Of a stretch of 9,377 bases of DNA, positions 1 through 4,778 are shown piece by piece. Both the position numbers and the translations under genes were made by a program. A model generated the notes under the pieces. That model saw only the letters and a list, made by a program, of their open reading frames with translations. It was not told the DNA's origin and searched no databases. The stretch is from contig JASHWN010000377.1 in NCBI GenBank assembly GCA_030044035.1, forward strand, positions 1-9,377, given 5' to 3'. Numbering within the stretch: position 1 is the first letter of the stretch; each line of letters begins with the position of its first letter. This DNA is from Xanthobacteraceae bacterium. Its GTDB lineage: Bacteria > Pseudomonadota > Alphaproteobacteria > Rhizobiales > Xanthobacteraceae.

Positions 1-318
1 GGGGTCGATCTCGTCGAGCGACTTCGGCCCCTCTTTGCGCTTGGGCGCCGCGTAGTAATGGATGTTCTGGTAGTCGATCGGGCCGTATTCGACCTTGGCC
101 CATTTCGGCTCGCGCATGGTCAGCCAGCGCCGGTAGGCGTCGAGCCGCCACGCCAGCATCCAATCGGGCTCGCTCTTCTTCGCCGAAATGAACCGGATGA
201 TATCTTCGGAGAGGCCCTTCGGGGCCTTCTCGGACTCGATCAGCGTCTCGAATCCATACTTATACTGATCGACGTCGATACGGCGGACCTGTTCGACGGT
301 CTCTTGCACTGCCGGCAT
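1..318 (-). CDS. sufB: SufB, Fe-S cluster scaffold subunit (5' part, cut by window edge)
   Basis: SufB is a core subunit of the cytoplasmic SufBCD scaffold, on which Fe-S clusters are built using sulfur from a cysteine desulfurase. Only the first 106 codons are present; the frame runs open off the left edge. The protein starts MPAVQETVEQVRRIDVDQYK and then matches the SufB N-terminal pattern in order: a GFET block, GLSEDIIRFISAKKSEPDWM (compare E. coli INEEVVRAISAKRNEPEWM), LAWRLDAYRRWLTMREPKWA, and a YQNIHYYAAPK stretch. The ATG at 316-318 has a strong GGAGGG Shine-Dalgarno at 323-328. The gene lies 150 bp downstream of a cysteine desulfurase on the same strand, the usual rhizobial order (desulfurase, sufB, then sufC, sufD and sufS). 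The rest of the operon should lie left of the window. Identity is read from remembered family sequence and is very secure. Confidence 0.95.
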   Translation of the reverse strand, partial: MPAVQETVEQVRRIDVDQYKYGFETLIESEKAPKGLSEDIIRFISAKKSEPDWMLAWRLDAYRRWLTMREPKWAKVEYGPIDYQNIHYYAAPKRKEGPKSLDEIDP

Positions 319-322
319 TCGT

Positions 323-328
323 CCCTCC
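323..328 (-). promoter_or_regulatory. Ribosome binding site of sufB
   Basis: GGAGGG on the minus strand, four bases upstream of the sufB ATG. This strong site fixes the sufB start and suggests it is translated independently of the desulfurase 150 bp upstream. Confidence 0.75.
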
Positions 329-345
329 GCTCACGGTTTCAAGGA

Positions 346-370
346 CCGCGGGTTGGATTTAGTCGGTTAT
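346..370 (-). promoter_or_regulatory. Possible IscR-like half-site upstream of sufB
   Basis: Read on the minus strand, 370 to 357 is ATAACCGACTAAAT. This fits the left half of the E. coli type 1 IscR consensus (ATA-S-YY-GACT-RWWW, from memory) with one mismatch. The right half (356 to 346) does not fit. It lies 28 to 52 bases upstream of the sufB start, where an operator would act. SUF operons in this group are known to be iron- or Fe-S-controlled (IscR, RirA, Irr), but only a half-site is visible, so this is a weak call. Confidence 0.2.
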
Positions 371-418
371 GGTAATGTTCTGGCTCGGATTTGGTCCTTT
401 GCCGGCTTACCCCATGCA

Positions 419-442
419 GGCCGTGGAACCGTTCCAACGGCC
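419..442. repeat. Dyad-symmetric hairpin between desulfurase and sufB
   Basis: Arms GGCCGTGGA and TCCaACGGCC pair over nine base pairs with one bulged A and a five-base loop; the inner bases extend the dyad (GGAAC/GTTCC). It lies 27 bases past the desulfurase stop codon. No T-run follows on the minus strand, so a classic intrinsic terminator is unlikely. It could be an mRNA-stabilising or processing hairpin that sets the desulfurase:sufB ratio, or an operator dyad. Confidence 0.4.
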
Positions 443-468
443 CTCAAAATCGGTTGTCATGCAGCCGT

Positions 469-1632
469 TTAGGCCGCGATACTACGCCCCTTAGATAATG
501 CAGTTGCGAGCTTTCTCCAAGCGGCGAGAAAGCGCTCGATATCGGCCTCGGTCGTGGTCCAGCCCAGGCTCACGCGCACCGCGCCGCGCGTGAGCGCCGG
601 CGAAACTCCCATCGCGGCAAGGACATAGGACGGCTGCACCTTGCCGGACGAGCAGGCGGCGCCGGAGGACACCGCGATGCCTTCGAGGTCGAAGGCGATG
701 ACCGCGGTCTCGGCCTTCATGCCTTCGAGCGCGAACAAGGTGGTGTTGGGCAGGCGCTCAGCCGCTTCGCCGAAGATCACGGCCTGCGGCGTGATGGCCT
801 TAAGCCCGGTTTCCAGCGCATCGCGCAAGGTCCGCATCCGCTCGGTCTCGGCAAGCCACGCTTCGCGGGCGGCAGCCGCCGCAGCCCCGAACCCCACGAT
901 CCCGGCGACGTTTTCCGTGCCGGCCCGCAAGCCGCGCTCCTGGCCGCCGCCCCGGATCAGCGGCACGGGAAAGTGAATATCGTCGGCGCGCCGCACCAAG
1001 GCGCCGACGCCCTTTGGGCCGCCAAGCTTGTGCGCCGAAATCGTCAGCAGGTCGGCGCCGAGTGCGCCGATATCGCAGGCGATGCGTCCGGGCCCCTGGA
1101 CCGCGTCGACGTGAATAAGTCCGCCCGCCGCGTGGGTGATCGCCGCGGCCTCGGCCACCGGCTGCACCACGCCGGTTTCATTGTTGGCGAGCATGAGCGA
1201 AACCAGCGGCCGCGCGGCTCGGGCTACGGCGCCGGCCAGCGCGTCAAGGTCTATGCGGCCGTCAGGCTTGACCGGAACGTCCTCGGCCATGCCTGCGGCG
1301 AACCGGCCGCCGGTGCGCACCGATGAATGCTCGATCGCCGAGAGCAAGAGCCGGTCGCGCGGTTGTTTTTCCTGCGCGGCTTCAATCGCTGGCGTGAGCG
1401 CCAGCATGTTCGCCTCGGTGCCACCCGAGGTGAAGAACACGTTGCCGGGCTCGGCACCGACCAGAACGGCAACCTGCTCGCGCGCCCGTTCGACCAGCCG
1501 CCGTGCGGCGCGGCCCTCGGCATGCACCGAGGACGGATTGCCGGCAACCGCAAGCGCCTGTGCCAACGCCGCTGCGGCTTGCGGCCGCAATGGCGCGGTG
1601 GCGTTCCAGTCGAAATAGAAGCGGTCGACCAT
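469..1632 (-). CDS. sufS2: Cysteine desulfurase, group I (NifS/IscS type), SUF operon
   Basis: This is a PLP-dependent enzyme that takes sulfur from L-cysteine as a persulfide (releasing alanine) and passes it to Fe-S cluster assembly in the cytoplasm. Numbering is from the ATG at 1630-1632 (387 aa). Visible motifs are the N-terminal DWNATAPLRP, NPSS around residue 32, TSGGTEAN around 68-75, IEHSSV with His102, NNETGV around 150-155, HVDAVQ with Asp176 and Gln179, SAHK with the PLP-binding Lys202, and the mobile-loop SSGAACSSG with catalytic Cys327. The loop and spacing are group I, not the group II SufS type. A TTG five codons upstream (1645-1647) is an alternative start; I prefer the ATG because MVDRFYFDWNATAPL matches where family members begin. 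Neither start has a strong Shine-Dalgarno. The gene precedes sufB, matching the rhizobial sufS2-BCDS1 order; the symbol follows that usage, and iscS would be equally fair. Confidence 0.93.
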   Translation of the reverse strand: MVDRFYFDWNATAPLRPQAAAALAQALAVAGNPSSVHAEGRAARRLVERAREQVAVLVGAEPGNVFFTSGGTEANMLALTPAIEAAQEKQPRDRLLLSAIEHSSVRTGGRFAAGMAEDVPVKPDGRIDLDALAGAVARAARPLVSLMLANNETGVVQPVAEAAAITHAAGGLIHVDAVQGPGRIACDIGALGADLLTISAHKLGGPKGVGALVRRADDIHFPVPLIRGGGQERGLRAGTENVAGIVGFGAAAAAAREAWLAETERMRTLRDALETGLKAITPQAVIFGEAAERLPNTTLFALEGMKAETAVIAFDLEGIAVSSGAACSSGKVQPSYVLAAMGVSPALTRGAVRVSLGWTTTEADIERFLAAWRKLATALSKGRSIAA

Positions 1633-1828
1633 GCGTATCGCGCTCAAATCCCGTTCGGAATGCTTGCTTTTTGTACCCCCGCCTGTGCTAAAAGTCGCCG
1701 CAACCCCGCTTGCGCGGCGCCGCGCACTTGGGCGCTGCCAAAATTTTCAAGGCGTTTGAAAGACTTAGGCGCCCCTCCTGGCACCGTCAAGTCGCCGCGC
1801 CGTTCGTTCTAACCGAGGTCTGATCCCA
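1633..1828. promoter_or_regulatory. Divergent control region, SUF operon / hydrolase
   Basis: These 196 bp separate the desulfurase (leftward) from the alpha/beta hydrolase (rightward) and must hold both promoters. A plausible rightward promoter is TTGCTT (1664-1669) with GCTAAA (1687-1692) at 17-bp spacing. A weaker leftward candidate has a good -35 (TTGACG on the minus strand, near 1790) but a poor -10. The perfect palindrome at 1711-1726 sits between them. Confidence 0.4.
1711..1726. repeat. Perfect 16-bp palindrome in the divergent promoter region
   Basis: TGCGCGGCGCCGCGCA is identical to its reverse complement. It lies in the middle of the region between the divergent SUF operon and hydrolase, about 20 bp downstream of the putative rightward -10. 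It could be an operator for a dimeric regulator, or a chance GC-rich palindrome. Confidence 0.3.
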
Positions 1829-2500
1829 ATGCCCGAGGTCATCTTCGTCGGACCTGCCGGCCGTATCGAGGGCCGCTACCATCCGGCGCGGCAGAAAAAC
1901 GCGCCGATCGGCATCGTGCTGCATCCGCACCCGCAATTCGGCGGCACGATGAACCACCAGATCGTCTATCAGATCTACTACGCCTTCGTGCACCGCAACT
2001 TTTCGGCGCTGCGCTTCAATTTCCGCGGCGTCGGCAGGAGCCAGGGCGGCTTCGACCACGGCATCGGCGAACTCTCCGATGCCGCGGCGGCCCTCGACTG
2101 GGCGCAGTCGGTCAACCCGGAAGCGCGCAGCTGCTGGATCGCCGGCTTTTCGTTCGGCGCCTGGATCGGCATGCAGCTCCTTATGCGGCGGCCGGAAATC
2201 GAGGGTTTCATCTCGATCGCGCCGCCGGCCAACCTTTACGACTTTTCGTTCCTCGCGCCCTGCCCGTCTTCGGGGCTGATCATCCACGGCGACAAGGACG
2301 CCGTGGTGCCGCACCGCGACGTGACCACGCTCGTCGAAAAGCTCAAGACGCAAAAGGGCATCGTCATCGAGCAGAAGGTCGTGCCTGGCGCCAACCACTT
2401 CTTCGACGGCAAGATCGAGCCGCTGATGAGCTCGATCAGCGCCTACCTCGACAAGCGCCTTGGAACGAAGGGCGGCGGCCGGACGACGAGCGCGGCGTAG
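1829..2500 (+). CDS. Alpha/beta hydrolase of the COG2945 type
   Basis: Predicted cytoplasmic serine hydrolase of 223 aa; substrate unknown. The fold is clear: IVLHPHPQFGGTMNH (oxyanion-side loop, about 29-43), FNFRGVGRSQG (63-73), the nucleophile elbow GFSFG with Ser108, HGDKDAVVP with the probable acid Asp157, and GANHFF with the probable catalytic His190. Length is normal for this compact family, which lacks a large lid domain. The ATG at 1829 has a GAGG at 1815-1818. The last dozen residues are Gly/Thr/Ala-rich and probably disordered. From memory, this hydrolase is often found beside the SUF operon in Bradyrhizobium and relatives, which hints at, but does not show, a link to Fe-S assembly or iron stress. 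It has no signal peptide or membrane segment. Confidence 0.88.
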   Translation: MPEVIFVGPAGRIEGRYHPARQKNAPIGIVLHPHPQFGGTMNHQIVYQIYYAFVHRNFSALRFNFRGVGRSQGGFDHGIGELSDAAAALDWAQSVNPEARSCWIAGFSFGAWIGMQLLMRRPEIEGFISIAPPANLYDFSFLAPCPSSGLIIHGDKDAVVPHRDVTTLVEKLKTQKGIVIEQKVVPGANHFFDGKIEPLMSSISAYLDKRLGTKGGGRTTSAA

Positions 2501-2567
2501 CGCTTCTTCCTCTGTTTGCACTGTGGGCGCTGGTGACACGGTATCAGAGCTTCGATCCCGTAGAATT

Positions 2568-3080
2568 TCATTTTGTCCGCGTTGCAGCTGCCTTCCTGGC
2601 GGTCGCCAACGGCAGGAAAAGTGCCTCGGCGCGACTGGCAAACGGTTGAAAGCCGTTATGCCGGTAAAAGCTGACGGCATCCGCGTCCTTGGCCTCGACA
2701 ATGAGTGCGAAAGCCTTGACGTCGCCTCTGAGCGCCCGGAGGGCTGCATCGGCGAGGAGCGCGCTACCCACTCCGCGACGTTGAAAACGCTGATCGACGG
2801 CAAGACGGCCAACCAGCGCGGCAGGCAATAGGGGATAGCGCGGCAAGCGCCTAACGATCTCCTCCGGCAGATCGCCCGCGCGCACACTTGCAGCGGCGAG
2901 CGTGTAATAGCCGGCAATCGTGTTCGTCGCCGATTCGACAGCCACGAAGCAGCTCGCCACCAGCCGCCTCACATCCTGGGAGGCTTGATCTGTAAGGTAA
3001 CGGTCGAGCGGCAGCGCACCACTGGCAAAAGCCGAACGATCTTGCCCAGCAAGCGGCTCGATGACGAACGTGCCCGTCAC
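2568..3080 (-). CDS. GNAT-family toxin of a type II toxin-antitoxin pair (TacT-like)
   Basis: 170 aa. Known members acetylate the amino group of aminoacyl-tRNAs and so stop translation; the adjacent antitoxin neutralises them. Visible landmarks follow the family order: AGYYTLAAASV (56-66), the LPRYPLLPAALVGRLAVD stretch (79-96), the acetyl-CoA-binding QRRGVGSALL (100-109), IVEAKDADAVSFYRHNGF (127-144) with probable catalytic Tyr139, and the typical LFLPLAT end (154-160). No key residue seems lost, so it is probably active. The start is a GTG at 3078-3080 that overlaps the antitoxin stop by four bases (GTGA), so translation is likely coupled and antitoxin is made first. Toxin and hydrolase genes converge with 67 bp between them, in which I see no clear terminator. 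Confidence 0.9.
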   Translation of the reverse strand: MTGTFVIEPLAGQDRSAFASGALPLDRYLTDQASQDVRRLVASCFVAVESATNTIAGYYTLAAASVRAGDLPEEIVRRLPRYPLLPAALVGRLAVDQRFQRRGVGSALLADAALRALRGDVKAFALIVEAKDADAVSFYRHNGFQPFASRAEALFLPLATARKAAATRTK

Positions 3081-3364
3081 CGCGATGTTTTGATCAGCTT
3101 ACGGTGACGGCGAAAGGCACGGCGCAGCGCCGGTACAGGCGCCGGCGGGTTGAGAATAGCCTCCGCGAAGCGGCGTTGGTCCTCGAGCGAGAGCCGGATG
3201 ATGTGCGCCTGCTCGATTGTCCGATTGGCCGCCTCCTCTGCCGCGGCGACCACGAAGTCACTGACACTGCGGCCTTGAATTTCCGCAGCGCGCCTGACGG
3301 CGGCCAAGGCGTCGGGCGCAATGCGAGCCTCGATGCGGGCCGTGCGGCCGTGCTGCTGTGGCAT
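3077..3364 (-). CDS. DUF1778 ribbon-helix-helix antitoxin (TacA-like)
   Basis: 95-aa antitoxin partner of the GNAT toxin just downstream. Residues 10-15 (RIEARI) form the DNA-binding beta strand of a ribbon-helix-helix fold, followed by two helices (about 17-47, with GRSVSDFV as the turn). The C-terminal part, LSLEDQRRFAEAILNPP (59-74) plus the basic LRRAFRRHRKLI tail, is the usual DUF1778 toxin-wrapping and neutralising segment. The ATG at 3362-3364 has a strong AGGGGGAG Shine-Dalgarno (3370-3377). The family binds palindromes in its own promoter as antitoxin or antitoxin-toxin complex; a perfect palindrome is present at 3392-3412, so autoregulation is very likely. Confidence 0.92.
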   Translation of the reverse strand: MPQQHGRTARIEARIAPDALAAVRRAAEIQGRSVSDFVVAAAEEAANRTIEQAHIIRLSLEDQRRFAEAILNPPAPVPALRRAFRRHRKLIKTSR

Positions 3365-3389
3365 TGGCGCTCCCCCTTGGGTTGCCTAT

Positions 3390-3418
3390 GATGTACGGCA
3401 TTCCGCCGTACAATTCAA
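3390..3418 (-). promoter_or_regulatory. Putative promoter of the toxin-antitoxin operon
   Basis: On the minus strand, TTGAAT (3413-3418) and TACATC (3390-3395) are separated by 17 bp. The -35 is fair and the -10 weak. They straddle the operator palindrome, as expected for an autoregulated TA promoter. The strong antitoxin ribosome site follows about 13 bp downstream of the -10. Confidence 0.4.
3392..3412. promoter_or_regulatory. Palindromic operator of the toxin-antitoxin operon
   Basis: Arms TGTACGGC (3392-3399) and GCCGTACA (3405-3412) are perfect inverted repeats around a 5-bp spacer. The dyad lies 28 bp upstream of the antitoxin start, between the putative -35 and -10 and overlapping the -10. 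It is the natural binding site for the DUF1778 ribbon-helix-helix dimer; binding would block RNA polymerase. Confidence 0.65.
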
Positions 3419-3492
3419 GGCACGGGACACCCGAAAACCTTTTCACCGGCGGGCGGACGACCACGGCAGCCTGACTTCGGCCACGCCCTCTA

Positions 3493-3507
3493 GCACTACT
3501 TTGGCAG
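3493..3507 (+). repeat. Left terminal inverted repeat of the MITE-like element
   Basis: GCACTACTTTGGCAG, exact reverse complement of the right end at 3633-3647. Counting the flanking C-TA and TA-G, the match is 18 bp without a mismatch. Confidence 0.75.
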
Positions 3508-3524
3508 ATTAGCCGAATAGCGAC

Positions 3525-3582
3525 GATCGGCAGGAAAATTGTGCTCCAGGGTCGTTGAATTCGCTCCCTTTATCGGCCGATC
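3525..3582. repeat. Nested inner inverted repeat within the element
   Basis: GATCGGC (3525-3531) and GCCGATC (3576-3582) are perfect 7-bp inverted repeats 44 bp apart, inside the terminal repeats. With the ends, they would let a transcript or single strand fold into a two-tier stem. Confidence 0.4.
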
Positions 3583-3632
3583 CCAGGTGTCCTACCCCTC
3601 TCTATGAGATTAAAATTTCCCAGATTTATGAA

Positions 3633-3647
3633 CTGCCAAAGTAGTGC
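3633..3647 (-). repeat. Right terminal inverted repeat of the MITE-like element
   Basis: CTGCCAAAGTAGTGC on the plus strand, exact reverse complement of the left end. The last base (C3647) supplies the G of the neighbouring gene's TAG stop on the minus strand. Confidence 0.75.
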
Positions 3648-4534
3648 TAGGAGACCGGGGTTTGCTTCGCGAGCGTGCTGACGGTGATGTGCGGCCACTT
3701 CACCAATCCCTCGCCATCGGGACGGCTTATAAAGAACATATCGACCTGCTGGGAGTATTGCAGCCGCTTGCCCAGTAAATCGCCAACGGTTTCGATCCAG
3801 AACGTACATTTGAAGTTGCGGGCTTCGGCATGGGCTTGGATGAAGGGAATGTTGGCGACGCCGCCGCCATTGGCGGTCGAAACGTCGAGCGTGGTCGTCT
3901 GCCGGATCAGCACGCCCTGGTTTGCGTCCCGCAGCACCTTGTTCATATCCGTCGTATTGATCTTCTGGCGCATGTAAGGATCGGTGTAGCCGGGCAGGAA
4001 GGGCACCTGTCCGACGTCCGGGAAAGCGCTGTTGGTCGGGATGGTCGGGCCGCCGTTGCTTTGCGTCACGCCGCCGACGGCAACGAGGGAATTACCGTGC
4101 GGAATCGTGCTCAACCGCGCCACCTGCGGCACCAAATTCGCCGGCGGCTTTGACGAGCCTGCCATCGGCGGCTGCGGCAGCGGCATCAAGAGCCACATGC
4201 CGTTCTCGATATGCATGAGCTGTGTCGGCGCCGTCTGCTGGTAGACCGTCTGCTCGTAATAAAGACCGGGAATCTGCATCACTCCGACGTCGCCGCCGCG
4301 ATTGGGAACGAGCGCCAGAATCGGCTTGAAGGTAATCGTGTCGATGATCGGCTCGACCAGGAGCGTGAACGCCTCGACACCGCCGGGCGCGGGAACGGCG
4401 ATAATGTTCCAGCCGCCTGATCCCTTCCAGGTGCCGACCAATGGGGCGAGCGGACCGAGGTCGACTTCGGCCTCGTTCGCGCTGATTGTTTTGAACAGGG
4501 GCTGCGTCGAAGTCAGTTCCGCTTCGGTGACCAT
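3647..4534 (-). CDS. Predicted beta-barrel protein, nitrobindin-like heme-binding (tentative)
   Basis: 295 aa, soluble, with no signal peptide or membrane segment. The N-terminal DLGPLAPLVGTWKGSGGWN (25-43) resembles the first strand of nitrobindin/FABP-like calycin barrels (PLxxLxGTWxGxG). The C-terminal KRLQYSQQVDMFF and KWPHITVSTLAK (about 254-289) resemble the last strands of that fold. The middle is long and rich in Pro, Gly and Asn, making the protein nearly twice the usual ~160 aa of nitrobindins. Heme or ligand binding is inferred, not shown, and another lipocalin-like function is possible. The ATG at 4532-4534 has a GGGAG Shine-Dalgarno with six-base spacing. Its TAG stop coincides with the right edge of the MITE-like element, yet the C-terminus looks complete. 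A plausible promoter lies 124-152 bp upstream, so it is likely transcribed independently of the ketosynthase operon. Confidence 0.8.
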   Translation of the reverse strand: MVTEAELTSTQPLFKTISANEAEVDLGPLAPLVGTWKGSGGWNIIAVPAPGGVEAFTLLVEPIIDTITFKPILALVPNRGGDVGVMQIPGLYYEQTVYQQTAPTQLMHIENGMWLLMPLPQPPMAGSSKPPANLVPQVARLSTIPHGNSLVAVGGVTQSNGGPTIPTNSAFPDVGQVPFLPGYTDPYMRQKINTTDMNKVLRDANQGVLIRQTTTLDVSTANGGGVANIPFIQAHAEARNFKCTFWIETVGDLLGKRLQYSQQVDMFFISRPDGEGLVKWPHITVSTLAKQTPVS

Positions 4535-4657
4535 TTCACGCTCCCTAGTTTACGATTTTCGAGGCCGCTGCCAGCGCGCGGCGGTCCAGCATCGTCTGTT
4601 GCAATTGATGAGCAGCGAAGTCTCATGGTGCGAGGCACGAACTTTGCCCACGCGTCT

Positions 4658-4686
4658 GAAATACTTTTGATTGTAAACCAAGTCAA
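4658..4686 (-). promoter_or_regulatory. Putative promoter of the 3647-4534 gene
   Basis: On the minus strand, TTGACT (4681-4686) and TATTTC (4658-4663) have exactly 17 bp between them. The -35 matches five of six consensus bases; the -10 is weak but AT-rich. It sits in the 244-bp gap after the ketosynthase, in which I see no gene, and would give a leader of roughly 115 bases. Confidence 0.4.
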
Positions 4687-4778
4687 GCAGACGAACAGTA
4701 GTAGGCGTTGCCCAGCGGTGAAGCCATCAAGCGCTGCGTCGCAATAGCGCCGGCGTTTTGCTCGCACCCACACTGCTG

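Larger units (their letters stand above)
3491..3649. mobile_element. MITE-like element with 15-bp terminal inverted repeats and TA duplication
   Basis: A 155-bp non-coding element (3493-3647) is bounded by perfect terminal inverted repeats GCACTACTTTGGCAG (3493-3507) and CTGCCAAAGTAGTGC (3633-3647). A TA dinucleotide lies directly outside each end (3491-3492 and 3648-3649), in the context C-TA and TA-G. This matches insertion at a CTAG site with TA duplication, as IS630-type transposases do; an IS5-type YTAR target is the alternative. The interior has no credible gene, is more AT-rich than its neighbours, and carries a nested inverted repeat. It is too short for a transposase, so it would need one supplied in trans. 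The right TA is part of the TAG stop codon of the gene at 3647-4534. Confidence 0.6.

Noticed and set aside
58..375. Plus-strand open frame opposite the sufB start
   Set aside because: It is antisense to a clear sufB N-terminus and extends over its ribosome site.
1787..2917. 376-codon minus-strand open frame across the hydrolase, the convergent gap and part of the toxin gene
   Set aside because: It runs antisense to the hydrolase and out of frame through the toxin, both of which have clear family motifs.
3432..3447. 16-base stretch nearly identical (one mismatch) to the ketosynthase 3' end at 4782-4797
   Set aside because: The similarity ends abruptly on both sides and is short enough to be chance; no sign of a duplicated gene fragment.
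3491..3649. Bidirectional terminator as the explanation for the inverted repeat
   Set aside because: The arms are 125 bp apart and have no T-run; the TA flanks and exact ends fit a transposable element better.
3570..3809. 79-codon minus-strand open frame crossing the element's right end
   Set aside because: It is out of frame with the 295-aa gene it overlaps and spans a probable mobile element boundary; no recognisable motifs.
4513..4773. 86-codon minus-strand open frame in the gap upstream of the 295-aa gene
   Set aside because: It overlaps the start of the next gene, spans its likely promoter, has no good ribosome site and resembles nothing I know.
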